Notes: generated from the letters alone by a model not told the origin. A stretch of DNA of 64,000 nucleotides from Lachnotalea sp041821265 (GCA_041821265.1 JBGUEQ010000008.1:1-64000), one strand, 5' to 3'. Positions 34,355 through 44,421 are shown, counted from the first letter of the stretch. Made by a program: numbers and translations.

Positions 34355-37300
34355 TTAATCAACATACGGAATTATAATCTTAAAATATGTATGATAATCG
34401 ATATGATGAGCCGCATACATAGGAATAAACCTTAGTTCATCATAATAAATCACAGGCATTTCCTTCTCCCATACAACAATAAATTCATTTTCTAAATTAG
34501 GTGAAAGCGTCAATGTAATCCAATCAAGTGAGTTACTTACTGCAACCATAACAAGTGGACCATACAAAACACTAGCAACAGGTAAATCCAAACAATCTGG
34601 AGTATACTCTAACGATATATGATAAGGCATACATATTTCTAAATTATCCGTCTTGTTCCAATTTTTTGTCATAGCAATATAATGATTTGCATTGTCTTGT
34701 TTCGCTATCTCCTCTCCATTTAGTAAAACACGAAATTCATCCTGACACCAATTGGGAATTCGAAAGCAAAACGTAAAATTATCAAACCGATTCACTGTGA
34801 TTCTCATTTTTTCTGATGGAAAATCACCCTCTTGTATTAGTTCCATTCCCGATTGCTTCCAATCTATTTTTGAAGGAATATATAAATTAATATATAAAAT
34901 TTCTAGATCCATATTTTTATAGTAAATACTTTCATGGTATTTCACGTGATTTTCCATACCTGTTCCATGACAACAGGTAAACTCATGATAATCTGATCCA
35001 TACTCCTTATGTTGGCCTTGTCCTATTGGCAACATATACGTAACACCATGATGCATAGAATTCGTAACAACTGGATTTTGTGACGCAATAATATGATTAA
35101 AGAAAGTTTTTTCATAGTAATCCATATATTCACCCTTTTCAGGATTATAGTAATACAACATATTTGTTAGCTTTAGCATATTGTACGCAGCACATGTTTC
35201 ACAATTTTTATCTGTGTCAATATGAGCTGCCAAAATATCTGGTTCTTTGAAATTTTCTCCTCTTCCTAATCCTCCAATGGAATAGGTATAATGCTTCGTT
35301 ACAATATCCCAGAAATAATATGCTGTTTCATAATAATGAAGTTCTCCCGTCGCTTCATACTCTTTCAGTGCCCCTATAATCTGTGGAATATGCTGATTGG
35401 CATGTAGCGTAGCAATGGTATCTCTATTATCTGCCAATCCATGAAAGACCTTATCATTATCAAAAAATTTGGCTGCTTCCAAATACCTAGAAATCTTTGT
35501 TATTAAATAAAGTTGAGATAATGATTCGTTCATTCCGCCATATTCTCCTGCAATATACAGACTCCACATCTTATCTAACTGACTGGACGTGCAAGCAGAT
35601 AGCCGATTATGTACCCAGTCTGCAATTTCGCATGCAATTATAAGCGCTGTTTTATTATCCGCATACTTATAACAATCTAAAAGACCTGCCAATATTTTAT
35701 GTAAGGTATAGTAAGGCGCCCAAATAGTAGGGTAAGTCGTATATTGTTCTAGCAATGCAAACTGATCTGGTGCATATGCACTAATATATCCCTCTCCCCA
35801 TTCAGAAGGATTTTTGCTCCATTTTGATTGAGCCGCATCTAAATTTGTACACTGCGTTTTGAATTCACTTGGTTTCCCTTTTGACAGAATCTGCAAATCC
35901 CGAAGCGAATCCACCATATAAACAATTTTGTTTTTAAACACACTATACTTTGTTGTCCCATAGGCTAGCGCAAGTCCTGATAAAAAATGCCCTGTGGAAT
36001 GCCCTCTAAGAAGACCCAATGGCTCATCCCAACCACCTAAGGGCTTAGCATTTTTGGTATCCACGCCAAACGCATCTCGAAATGCATATAGCATTCGGTC
36101 TGCATCTAACAATTCCAAATAGTCCAAGTTTCTTTTATTATTCTGTGTTAATATATTATCCTCTAATAAATGTACTTTACCTGGACTTAACTGAATTGCA
36201 TTTATTACTGGTTTTAATTCGATTTCAGTCTTTAATTGACTATTTAAAATAACCTCCAACTGCTTTCTTTTATATTCTGATAGAACAGTTGCCTGATAAG
36301 TTTTTGTCAGTTCTACCCCCTCAAAATTAAAAATAGCAGTTAACTCAACTTGTTTTCTTTCATCCAAGATATTTTGTCGGTATACTTCTCCTTGTGCAGT
36401 TAAAATGAAAGGATTACTACTTTTCCATGTTATGGTAGAACCTAGTTTCCCTTTATCTGGAAACCTAATATTTCGGTATATATGATGTAATTCGGGTAGT
36501 TCTAAGGATTTTATATCTTGCACTACGATTTGCTTCTTAGACGGCAAAGCACAGACCTCTAGCTGATAAACATATTCTTTTTTTTCAGTTTCATGTACAA
36601 TGGTAACACGCATATCGACAGTTACATCCACTTCACTAGACAATGGCCTATTTACCTTACCTGTTGAAGAAATGATATCCTCCCTTGATGAAGAATAAAG
36701 AAAATCAGATTTATACTGCCCTTTTAACGGAAGTAATAAATCTTGTGTAATGGGATTTATCATAAATGAATCCAAGAACTCTTTATCCATTTTGATGCAA
36801 TCGAGATCGGTGATGGAAAACAATTCTTGAACCTCATTCTGTGGTAATACTCGATTGAATATTTTAAAATCTGAAAATTCAGCATGAATTGGATTTGCTC
36901 CAAATATCTTGCTACCGATAAAACCGTTTCCCGCTTTCCCTAATTCAATAGACGAAATTCGATTTTGTACGCATTGTCCAACTAGTTGTCCATCCACATA
37001 ATAACTAAATTGGGATGCCATATTAGAATCTAGTGTCACACACATTTGATACCATCTACCTATATTTAATAAAACATCCGGTTCAATCGATTGCTCTTGA
37101 CTCTGTCCGCTGTTAGAAACACATGGAATACAAGAAATTTGGTTAGTTCCTTCCTCATGCAACAATTTCATATACAACAATTGATCCTTCCCAAAAGAAA
37201 ACAGCATATGATAATCTTGACTCGAAATCACTTTACACCAAAAACTTATTGTGATACCCTCTTGGTTTTCCAATATTCCATTGGGAAGCTCAATATAACC

Positions 37301-37504
37301 TCCATCTTCTCCGCCTGGGAGTAAAATTGTTTTTACTTGCTTCCCATAGATATCAGCCTCTTGCAGTTTTGCACCACCGGCATCATAATTTCGAATAATT
37401 GCTGCATATCCATTACCTGAATTATCCTTAATTACCGTACTGCTTACTTCCAAAAAATCCAGATGTAGCTGCAAACTTTTTGTACTTGAAGTTTCGTTTT
37501 GCAT
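34355..37504 (-). CDS. GH127 beta-L-arabinofuranosidase with LamG domain
   Basis: A 1049-residue protein. Residues 1-230 form a concanavalin/LamG-like carbohydrate-binding domain (GITISFWCKV, ADIYGKQV), and residues 320-410 an Ig-like linker domain. Residues 430-1049 form a GH127 (DUF1680) catalytic barrel. The zinc/thiolate site of HypBA1-type enzymes is intact: E769 and C771 (NCETCAAYN), C844-C845 (FTCCHGTG). Such enzymes release L-arabinose from beta-linked arabinose on hydroxyproline. There is no signal peptide, so it acts on imported glycopeptides. It is the third gene after hypE and hypD, 72 bases from hypD. Confidence 0.85.
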   Translation of the reverse strand: MQNETSSTKSLQLHLDFLEVSSTVIKDNSGNGYAAIIRNYDAGGAKLQEADIYGKQVKTILLPGGEDGGYIELPNGILENQEGITISFWCKVISSQDYHMLFSFGKDQLLYMKLLHEEGTNQISCIPCVSNSGQSQEQSIEPDVLLNIGRWYQMCVTLDSNMASQFSYYVDGQLVGQCVQNRISSIELGKAGNGFIGSKIFGANPIHAEFSDFKIFNRVLPQNEVQELFSITDLDCIKMDKEFLDSFMINPITQDLLLPLKGQYKSDFLYSSSREDIISSTGKVNRPLSSEVDVTVDMRVTIVHETEKKEYVYQLEVCALPSKKQIVVQDIKSLELPELHHIYRNIRFPDKGKLGSTITWKSSNPFILTAQGEVYRQNILDERKQVELTAIFNFEGVELTKTYQATVLSEYKRKQLEVILNSQLKTEIELKPVINAIQLSPGKVHLLEDNILTQNNKRNLDYLELLDADRMLYAFRDAFGVDTKNAKPLGGWDEPLGLLRGHSTGHFLSGLALAYGTTKYSVFKNKIVYMVDSLRDLQILSKGKPSEFKTQCTNLDAAQSKWSKNPSEWGEGYISAYAPDQFALLEQYTTYPTIWAPYYTLHKILAGLLDCYKYADNKTALIIACEIADWVHNRLSACTSSQLDKMWSLYIAGEYGGMNESLSQLYLITKISRYLEAAKFFDNDKVFHGLADNRDTIATLHANQHIPQIIGALKEYEATGELHYYETAYYFWDIVTKHYTYSIGGLGRGENFKEPDILAAHIDTDKNCETCAAYNMLKLTNMLYYYNPEKGEYMDYYEKTFFNHIIASQNPVVTNSMHHGVTYMLPIGQGQHKEYGSDYHEFTCCHGTGMENHVKYHESIYYKNMDLEILYINLYIPSKIDWKQSGMELIQEGDFPSEKMRITVNRFDNFTFCFRIPNWCQDEFRVLLNGEEIAKQDNANHYIAMTKNWNKTDNLEICMPYHISLEYTPDCLDLPVASVLYGPLVMVAVSNSLDWITLTLSPNLENEFIVVWEKEMPVIYYDELRFIPMYAAHHIDYHTYFKIIIPYVD

Positions 37505-37576
37505 CTTGTTTTCTCCTTGTATGTTTTACCGAACAGTCTTACCTACAGGTAGCATTACCAGTAATTTTCATATAGC

Positions 37577-39949
37577 TTAATGGAATGTTTGCTCCGTTCT
37601 TCCTATTATTTCATCTTGAAGTGCCTTGCTTAAATTTCTAAAGTGATCACTATATCCTGCAACACGAACAATAAGATCTTTGTATTCTTGTGGCTTTAAC
37701 TGTGCATCAATCAAGGTCTGCCTATCAATTACATTAAATTGAATATGATGTCCATCCAGTTCAAAATATGCTCTTACTAAATTAGCCATCTGTTCTAATC
37801 CTGTCTCTCCTGCAACCACGGAAGGTGTGAATTTCTGATTCAATAACGTTCCCCCCGTGCGAAGATGATCCATTTTAGATGCTGATTTCAAAACAGCGGT
37901 TGGACCGTAAAGATCTGCGCCTTTTTCTGGAGAAATCCCCTCTGATACTGGTTTATGTGCCAGACGACCATTTGCACTTGCAATCATTACATCACCAAAA
38001 TACACATGACATGTAGTTGGAAGCATGTTAATACCATACTTGCCACCCTTTACATTTGGTCTTCCTGATACACTGTTGCAATAGTAATTAAATGTCTCTG
38101 TCATGATTGAATCTGCATATTCGTCATCGTTACCATATTTAGGAGAGCGATTGCTAACTAAATTAAGTATTCTATCGCATCCTTCATAGTTATCCTTCAT
38201 AGCCTGCAATAGTTCTTCCATTGTGAATTTCTTCTCATCATACACATTGTAACGAATTGCTGCTAAGGAATCTGTAATGGTTCCAATTCCTACACCTTGT
38301 ATATAATTTGTATTATATCTGGCACCACCCGCATTATAATCTTTTCCACTTGCTATACAATCATTTGTCACAATTGACAAGAAGGGTACTGGCATATAAT
38401 CTGCATAAATTTTTTCTATAATATTGTTACCATTTATTTTTATATTTAAGAAATAATCAATCTGTTTTTGATAGGCTTCAAACAGTTCTTCATAGGATTT
38501 AAAATCACTTGCGCTGCCTAATGCTAACCCTAATTGTTGCTCACTCATATAATCATAACCATTAAATAACGTTAATTCTAAAATTTTAGGAAGATTAAAG
38601 TATCCAGTAAGAATATAGGCTTCATTGCCAAATGCACCTGTTTCAACACAACCACTCGTACCACCTTTTCTAGCATCTTCGATCGTCTTACCTGCATTTA
38701 ATAACTCTTGCACAATTGCTTCTGTATTATAAAATGCCGGTTGCCCCCAACCTTTTCTTGATATCTCACAAGCTTTCAAAAGAAAATCTTTTGGCGTTTT
38801 TTTACTTATTTGAACATTGGAGCTTGGTTGAAGTAATTTCATCTCATCCATACATTCCAAAATCAAATAACTTACCTCGTTAACTCCATTTTTGCCTTCT
38901 GGGGTAATTCCACCTGTATTAATATTGGCAAAATCCGTATAGGTGCTACTCTCTTTCAAGGTAATGCCTACCTTCGGCGGTGCTGGCTGATTATTAAATT
39001 TTACCCATAGACATTCTAGCAATTCCTTTGCCCCATCACTGTCTAAGAAACCTTCGTCCACGTCCTTTTTGTAAAAAGGAATCAAATGTTGGTCCAATCT
39101 ACCTGGACTATAAGCATCCCATGGATTTAACTCTGTTGTTACCCCAAGATGAACAAACCAATACATTTGGATTGCCTGCCAGTAAGTTTTTGGTTTATTT
39201 GCAGGTACAACCAAGCAATTCTGAGCTATTTGTAATAACTCCTTCTTACGAACTTCATTTTCTTCCTCACTCAATAATTTCATCGCATAATCATGATAGC
39301 GTTGTCCCAATATCATAATAGCATCGCATGAAATTGCCATTGCTTTTAGTTGATTTTCTTTTTCTAATGCTTCCATGTCATTAAGATAATCAAGCTTTAA
39401 AATGGCATTTTCAATATCTGCTTTATAGTCTACAAACCCTTTACTATAAATATTTTCGGAACCAACGGTATGTCCAGGGCCTCTTTGTTCCATAAACTCT
39501 GTAAAAATACCATTATGGTATGCTAATTTCCATTCCTCTGACATATGTTCGATGAGCTTATATCGAATCGAACGTTTTTCCCAATAAGGAATCATTTCTT
39601 CCTCTTGAATTTTATAGTCCTCTTCTTTCACTTTAAAATTGATTAAATTTCTATCGTTCATTACATGAAGATCTTCTACCGTGTGACAGCACAATTCTGG
39701 AAAAGTAGGTGTTGCTTGTGGTGCATCGCCCTTTTCCCCTACAATTAATTCACCTTCTCCAATGTAAAGCGTTTTATTGGAAAAATAATATTTTAATGCC
39801 AAAGCACGTAGTTCTGGTATTGATACACTTCCTTCATACATTTTATAAGCCTTCGTATATAATTTTGCACGTTCCATGTCCAAATGAGTTGTTGTTTCTA
39901 TACTGACTTTTCTTAATTTCTGAATTCGTTTATTCATTCCTCGTTCCAT
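37577..39949 (-). CDS. hypD: Glycyl radical trans-4-hydroxy-L-proline dehydratase
   Basis: A 790-residue glycyl radical enzyme. The radical glycine is G765 (RVAGYSDHF), the thiyl cysteine C434 and the base E436 (SGCVETG). H160, F152 and D278 fall at exactly the positions I recall for Clostridioides difficile HypD, which separates it from pyruvate formate-lyase, glycerol and choline enzymes. It removes water from trans-4-hydroxyproline to give pyrroline-5-carboxylate, which ProC (41464-42258) reduces to proline. It is oxygen-sensitive and cytoplasmic. The gene follows its activase by 3 bases. Confidence 0.93.
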   Translation of the reverse strand: MERGMNKRIQKLRKVSIETTTHLDMERAKLYTKAYKMYEGSVSIPELRALALKYYFSNKTLYIGEGELIVGEKGDAPQATPTFPELCCHTVEDLHVMNDRNLINFKVKEEDYKIQEEEMIPYWEKRSIRYKLIEHMSEEWKLAYHNGIFTEFMEQRGPGHTVGSENIYSKGFVDYKADIENAILKLDYLNDMEALEKENQLKAMAISCDAIMILGQRYHDYAMKLLSEEENEVRKKELLQIAQNCLVVPANKPKTYWQAIQMYWFVHLGVTTELNPWDAYSPGRLDQHLIPFYKKDVDEGFLDSDGAKELLECLWVKFNNQPAPPKVGITLKESSTYTDFANINTGGITPEGKNGVNEVSYLILECMDEMKLLQPSSNVQISKKTPKDFLLKACEISRKGWGQPAFYNTEAIVQELLNAGKTIEDARKGGTSGCVETGAFGNEAYILTGYFNLPKILELTLFNGYDYMSEQQLGLALGSASDFKSYEELFEAYQKQIDYFLNIKINGNNIIEKIYADYMPVPFLSIVTNDCIASGKDYNAGGARYNTNYIQGVGIGTITDSLAAIRYNVYDEKKFTMEELLQAMKDNYEGCDRILNLVSNRSPKYGNDDEYADSIMTETFNYYCNSVSGRPNVKGGKYGINMLPTTCHVYFGDVMIASANGRLAHKPVSEGISPEKGADLYGPTAVLKSASKMDHLRTGGTLLNQKFTPSVVAGETGLEQMANLVRAYFELDGHHIQFNVIDRQTLIDAQLKPQEYKDLIVRVAGYSDHFRNLSKALQDEIIGRTEQTFH

Positions 39950-39952
39950 TGT

Positions 39953-40867
39953 TTAACCTCCTATTTTCGTATCATAGAATCCATATTTCTGAAAAATGGA
40001 TACATAATGATTTAACTCTTCCAACGTTGGAGTTATAAAATCTTTTCCCATATACTCGCCATTTAAGCGCTTATATTTACCACTTCCCGTATTGTGATAG
40101 GGCAATAAGTTAATTTGTTTGATAGTAATCTGCTCTTTTTTTATAAATGTAGCAATCTCTTCTATATTAGAAACTGTATTATTTACACCACCAATGATTG
40201 GGATACGTATCCAAATAGAAGCCTTTTCACGACTCAGTTGCTTGAGATTCTCTAAAATCAAAGCATTGTCAACGCCGGTATATTTTTTATGTAAAACTGG
40301 ATTCATAATTTTGATATCAAATAAAAAAGTATCAATATATGGCAAGACTCTTTTTATGATTGAAAATGGCACGTAACCTGAGGTATCGACATTCACTCTA
40401 TATCCCTTGTCATGTAATTTCACCAGTAATTTTTCTATATATTCTATGTTTTGTGCTAACACCTCTCCACCTGAAAGTGTAACTCCACCGTTTGATTGTT
40501 CATAAAAAACTTTATCTTTTTCAATTTCAATAATTAAATCATTAACCGAATAATATTTTCCTGATATTTCTCTTATATTTTGAAGACAATAATCCGTGCA
40601 AGTGCCACATTTTAAGCAAGCTTGATAATCTGTAACGGCAATTTTATTTTTTATGGAAATAGCTTTTGAGCAGCAAGCATCAACACAATTTCCACATCCA
40701 GTGCATCTTTCACTGTTCACTAATAATTGACTTGAAAATTCTTTGGTTTCTGGATTATGACACCATGTACAAGAAAGCGGGCATCCTTTGAAAAAAATTG
40801 TTGTTCTAATTCCTGTCCCATCATGTATGGAATATTTTTGTATATCTGTAACTAATGGATGGTTCAT
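39953..40867 (-). CDS. hypE: Glycyl radical enzyme activase for HypD
   Basis: A 304-residue radical SAM activating enzyme. The SAM cluster motif is FFKGCPLSCTWCHNPE. An inserted ferredoxin domain has two cysteine sets (SERCTGCGNCVDAC and LKCGTCTDYC). GGVTLSGGEVLAQ is the glycine-rich SAM-binding strand. It abstracts hydrogen from G765 of HypD. It is the first gene of the hypE-hypD-GH127 operon, with a strong promoter and an operator over the start of transcription. Confidence 0.93.
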   Translation of the reverse strand: MNHPLVTDIQKYSIHDGTGIRTTIFFKGCPLSCTWCHNPETKEFSSQLLVNSERCTGCGNCVDACCSKAISIKNKIAVTDYQACLKCGTCTDYCLQNIREISGKYYSVNDLIIEIEKDKVFYEQSNGGVTLSGGEVLAQNIEYIEKLLVKLHDKGYRVNVDTSGYVPFSIIKRVLPYIDTFLFDIKIMNPVLHKKYTGVDNALILENLKQLSREKASIWIRIPIIGGVNNTVSNIEEIATFIKKEQITIKQINLLPYHNTGSGKYKRLNGEYMGKDFITPTLEELNHYVSIFQKYGFYDTKIGG

Positions 40868-40893
40868 CTAGTTCCCTTTCCTGTACTCAAGTT

Positions 40894-40907
40894 TATACTT
40901 TAGTCTA
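40894..40907. promoter_or_regulatory. Operator at the hypE promoter (site 3)
   Basis: TATACT-TT-AGTCTA; on the minus strand TAGACTAAAGTATA. It lies at the expected transcription start, just downstream of the -10 box. Confidence 0.6.
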
Positions 40908-40912
40908 TAAAA

Positions 40913-40941
40913 ATTTTATACTTAACTGTTGTTTTTGTCAA
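40913..40941 (-). promoter_or_regulatory. Sigma-A promoter of hypE-hypD-GH127
   Basis: TTGACA (40941-40936), 17-base spacer, TAAAAT (40918-40913). Confidence 0.75.
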
Positions 40942-41073
40942 GATATACTTTGCTGATTTATGTTTCTTTTTTAGGAACCAATGACTAGTCTCCCCCCCTA
41001 TAAATAGGCGGATTGCGAAGAATGTGTCTATTTACGTAGCCATTCAGTACTTTTATCGTTATCTATTATTCAC

Positions 41074-41117
41074 AAAAAGTGTCTTTGCTCTTGATAACGC
41101 TAACAGCAAAAACACTT
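41074..41117 (-). terminator. Terminator of the pepQ-opp-proC-ppnP operon
   Basis: AAGTGTTTTTGCT pairs with AGCAAAGACACTT (41105-41117 with 41077-41089), followed on the minus strand by TTT. It lies 35 bases after the ppnP stop. Confidence 0.75.
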
Positions 41118-41151
41118 TGAATTTATTCTATGATTAATTAAATTAATATTT

Positions 41152-41460
41152 CTATTTATAGGAACAACAGTAATCCGCATACGCATTTACGACTACTTTG
41201 AATTTGGAATCAGATGCAACCGTAAAGTTATCGCCTTTTTTATAAGTAGTAAAAGTAGTTTCTCCTGGTAAACAAATGTCCATCTCTCCACCTAACACTT
41301 CCATTAATTCCTCGGCTCCAGTACCAAATTCATATTCTCCTGGCAACATAAATCCTAATGTTTTTCTTTCTCCATCTTTAAAATATATTGTTCTGCTTGT
41401 TACTTTTCCATCAAAATAAACATTTGCTTCTTTTACAATATCAATATTCTCAAATTTCAT
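41152..41460 (-). CDS. ppnP: Pyrimidine/purine nucleoside phosphorylase
   Basis: A 102-residue cupin of the PpnP (DUF1255) family, with KTLGFMLPGEYEFGTGAEEL and GGEMDICLPG as the characteristic core. It phosphorolyses several nucleosides. It is the last gene of the opp-proC transcript, 3 bases after proC. A link to peptide use is unclear; a nucleoside uptake operon lies 10 kb away. Confidence 0.88.
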   Translation of the reverse strand: MKFENIDIVKEANVYFDGKVTSRTIYFKDGERKTLGFMLPGEYEFGTGAEELMEVLGGEMDICLPGETTFTTYKKGDNFTVASDSKFKVVVNAYADYCCSYK

Positions 41461-41463
41461 AGT

Positions 41464-42258
41464 TTATAATCCTTTCGCTTTGTTTGTACAAGCTTTCATT
41501 GCCTCAATAATAGTGCTTCTAAGTCCATTTTTTTCTAGTACTCGTACCGCTTCAATTGTAGTTCCACCTGGTGAACATACCATATCCTTTAATTCGCCTG
41601 GATGCTTACCTGTTTCTAAAACCATTTTTGCACTACCATAAACTGCCTGTGCTGCAAATTGATAAGCCTGTGCTCTTGGCATTCCATCTAAAACCGCCGC
41701 ATCCGCCATAGCTTCAATAAACATGAACACATAAGCAGGTGAACTTCCACTTACAGATACCACTACATCCATCAGGCTTTCTGATAAAACTTCTGCTTTT
41801 CCAAAACCCCTTAAAATATTACAAACACTGTCCAATTCTTCTTTCGTAACTAACTCATTATGACATACACCCGTAATTCCTTCGCACACCAAAGCTGGAG
41901 TATTTGGCATACAGCGTACAATTTTCACTGGTTTTTCAAAGGTATCACCTATCCAACTCAACGTTTTTCCAGGCGCAATTGTTACAATAATCTGATTTTC
42001 TTTTATGCTATCCTTTATCTGTGTGATGACTTCCTGATAATACTGTGGCTTTACAGATAAAAACAATATATCTGCCCTGGTTGCAACCTCTATATTATCA
42101 GTACTTATCTGTATTTTCAACATATTTTTTGCTTTTTCTAATGCCCAAGCATAGGCATCTGAAGCTATAATGTTTTCTGCGCTACAAATCTTATTATTGA
42201 TGATACCACCAATCATCGCTGCGGCCATATTACCACAACCTATAAAACCTAATTTCAT
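41464..42258 (-). CDS. proC: Pyrroline-5-carboxylate reductase
   Basis: 264 residues from the ATG at 42258, with GGAGG 7 bases ahead; a longer frame from 42294 starts inside a duplicated leader. LGFIGCGNMAAAMIGG is the NADPH-binding strand, and the C-terminal SVSGSSPAYVFMFIEAMADA is the catalytic dimer signature. It converts pyrroline-5-carboxylate to L-proline and so links HypD to the racemase and D-proline reductase. Placed in the opp operon, it is catabolic rather than for biosynthesis. Confidence 0.93.
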   Translation of the reverse strand: MKLGFIGCGNMAAAMIGGIINNKICSAENIIASDAYAWALEKAKNMLKIQISTDNIEVATRADILFLSVKPQYYQEVITQIKDSIKENQIIVTIAPGKTLSWIGDTFEKPVKIVRCMPNTPALVCEGITGVCHNELVTKEELDSVCNILRGFGKAEVLSESLMDVVVSVSGSSPAYVFMFIEAMADAAVLDGMPRAQAYQFAAQAVYGSAKMVLETGKHPGELKDMVCSPGGTTIEAVRVLEKNGLRSTIIEAMKACTNKAKGL

Positions 42259-42261
42259 ATA

Positions 42262-42391
42262 CTTTCCTCCATTTGGTGCAATTTTCTTACGCACATACTG
42301 GTAGATGTGAAAGAATGTCTTTCACACTTTCCTCCATTTGGTGCGATTTTCTCACGCACATACTGGTAGATGTGAAAGTAAGACTTACTTT
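42262..42391. repeat. Tandem 65-bp duplication carrying a ribosome binding site
   Basis: Two copies (42262-42326 and 42327-42391) share CTTTCCTCCATTTGGTGC and CACATACTGGTAGATGTGAA. Each includes the GGAGG-type site used by proC. The upstream copy would drive only a 12-codon GTG-started frame. Short GTGAAAG-type hairpins end each unit. Confidence 0.75.
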
Positions 42392-42411
42392 CGCACTTTT
42401 TTTGTATAATA

Positions 42412-43386
42412 TTACATATTTGGAAAATGACAAGCTACTTTATGACCATTTACTATTTCTTTTAAATCTGGTATTTTACAATGGCATACCTCTTGTGCCT
42501 TAGGGCAACGATCTACAAAGCGACAACATTCTGGTGGATTAATAGGACTAGGTACTTCTCCACTAATAGAAATACTTTCTTGTGTTCTTGCCCGCTTAGG
42601 GTCCGCTATTGGAATAGCAGAGAGCATTGCTTGCGTATAAGGATGGTACGGATGTTCAAACAATTTCTCCGTCACTCCTATTTCGACAATCATGCCCAGA
42701 TACATAACGATAACACGGTCTGAAATATATTTTACTACACTTAAGTCATGTGCAATAAAAAGATAAGTCAATTCCATTTCATCTTTTAGTTTCTTCAACA
42801 TATTGATTACCTGCGCTTGAATTGACACATCCAAAGCTGAAATCGGTTCATCACATACGATAAGCTTAGGATTAACTGCTAATGCCCTTGCAATTCCAAG
42901 ACGTTGTTTTTGCCCACCACTAAATTCATGGGAGAATCTTGACATATGATCCTTATTCATTCCAACCTTACCCAAGAGCTTAATTACTTTCTCGTCTAAC
43001 TCTTTTGTTGATAATTTTTGATGTACCCTGATTCCTTCACCCACTATTTCTTTTACCGTCATTCTTGGATTAAGGGAAGCATATGGGTTCTGGAAAATCA
43101 TCTGTACATTTTTACAAAAATCACGTTTTTGAGACTTAGTTTTGATTTTAGAAATATCTTGATTATCATAATAAATACTACCATGTGTTGGTTCATACAA
43201 TCGAAGCAAGCATCTACCTAGAGTTGATTTTCCACAACCACTCTCACCTACTATACCTACTACTTCCTGTTTATACACTTCAAATGATACATTGTCAACA
43301 GCCTTTAGGGTTTCCTTGGAGGAAATATTAAAATATTTACATAATCCCTCTACTTTTAGCAATGGTTCTTGTTTTTCTAAATCCAT
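42412..43386 (-). CDS. oppF: Oligopeptide ABC transporter ATPase OppF
   Basis: A 324-residue ATPase with Walker A GESGCGKSTLGR, signature FSGGQKQRLGIARAL and Walker B LIVCDEPISALD, plus the C-terminal Opp/Dpp extension with a C-x5-C-x7-C-type cluster motif (PPECCRFVDRCPKAQEVC). It powers peptide import with OppD. It follows oppD directly. Confidence 0.93.
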   Translation of the reverse strand: MDLEKQEPLLKVEGLCKYFNISSKETLKAVDNVSFEVYKQEVVGIVGESGCGKSTLGRCLLRLYEPTHGSIYYDNQDISKIKTKSQKRDFCKNVQMIFQNPYASLNPRMTVKEIVGEGIRVHQKLSTKELDEKVIKLLGKVGMNKDHMSRFSHEFSGGQKQRLGIARALAVNPKLIVCDEPISALDVSIQAQVINMLKKLKDEMELTYLFIAHDLSVVKYISDRVIVMYLGMIVEIGVTEKLFEHPYHPYTQAMLSAIPIADPKRARTQESISISGEVPSPINPPECCRFVDRCPKAQEVCHCKIPDLKEIVNGHKVACHFPNM

Positions 43387-44421
43387 CTATTCACCCTCCA
43401 TTGTTTGCTGATATATATCGTTAACCTGTGGTGCATAGGAATGTTGCAACCAACAGTAAGAAAGATGTTCTTGCGATAATAACGTCATATTCGGCATTTG
43501 TTCATAACAAATATCCATAGCATATTCACATCGAACAGCAAATGGACATCCTTTAGGAGGTGAAAACAAATCTGGTGGCGTTCCTTCTATGGGAATAAGT
43601 TCATCGTCTTTCTTCATATCTAGGCGTGCAATCGACTGTAATAAACCTTTTGTATATGGGTGCGCTTTCTGATAAAAAATATCATCTAACATCCCTCTCT
43701 CTACGACTTTACCGCCATACATTACCAAAACTCGGTCACATACTTTGGCTATAACACCTAAATCATGTGTAATAATAATTACTGCTACTTTCATTTCTTT
43801 ACAAAGTGATTTTAATAAAGTTAATATCTGTGCTTCTATCGTAACGTCAAGCGAAGTGGTTGGTTCATCCGCAATGATAATGCTAGGTTTCCCTACAAGT
43901 GCCATGGCAATTCCAATTCTTTGCCTCATACCACCACTTAATTCATGGGGATACTGTTTTAACCTGCGCTCAGGATCTGTAATGCCTACTTTTTCTAGGA
44001 TATCTAGCGTTTCTTTTTTAATTTCTTCTCTTGATATATCTTTTCGTCCTAAAAATACCTCTTCTATTTGTTTCCCAATTCGCATGGTCGGATTAAGCGA
44101 GGTCATTGGATCTTGAAAAATAAAACCAATTTCATTTCCTCTTATTTTCCTCATTTGTCGATCGGTTTTTGTAATAATCTCTTCGCCTTTATATTGGATG
44201 GAACCGCCCTCAAAAAATCCAACTGATTCTGGGTTCAGCTTTAATATGCATTGAGCCGTAACACTTTTTCCACAACCCGATTCACCAACAATGCCAAGTA
44301 CCTCACCTTCTTTTACATTAAAGCTTACATCACGCACTGCTTTTACAATTCCGCCGTAAGTATGAAAGGAAAAGCTGACATGTTCCATTTTCAAAATAGT
44401 ATTATCGTTCATATTGGCCAA
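43387..44421 (-). CDS. oppD: Oligopeptide ABC transporter ATPase OppD
   Basis: A 344-residue ATPase with Walker A GESGCGKSVTAQ, signature LSGGMRQRIGIAMAL and Walker B IIADEPTTSLD. The C-terminal extension shows CPFAVRCEYAMDIC. It pairs with OppF, whose gene starts right at its stop. Confidence 0.93.
   Translation of the reverse strand: MANMNDNTILKMEHVSFSFHTYGGIVKAVRDVSFNVKEGEVLGIVGESGCGKSVTAQCILKLNPESVGFFEGGSIQYKGEEIITKTDRQMRKIRGNEIGFIFQDPMTSLNPTMRIGKQIEEVFLGRKDISREEIKKETLDILEKVGITDPERRLKQYPHELSGGMRQRIGIAMALVGKPSIIIADEPTTSLDVTIEAQILTLLKSLCKEMKVAVIIITHDLGVIAKVCDRVLVMYGGKVVERGMLDDIFYQKAHPYTKGLLQSIARLDMKKDDELIPIEGTPPDLFSPPKGCPFAVRCEYAMDICYEQMPNMTLLSQEHLSYCWLQHSYAPQVNDIYQQTMEGE

Noticed and set aside
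37577..39949. Glycyl radical enzyme as pyruvate formate-lyase, choline or glycerol enzyme
   Set aside because: Single active-site cysteine C434 with E436, and H160/F152/D278, match the hydroxyproline dehydratase; PFL would have two adjacent cysteines.
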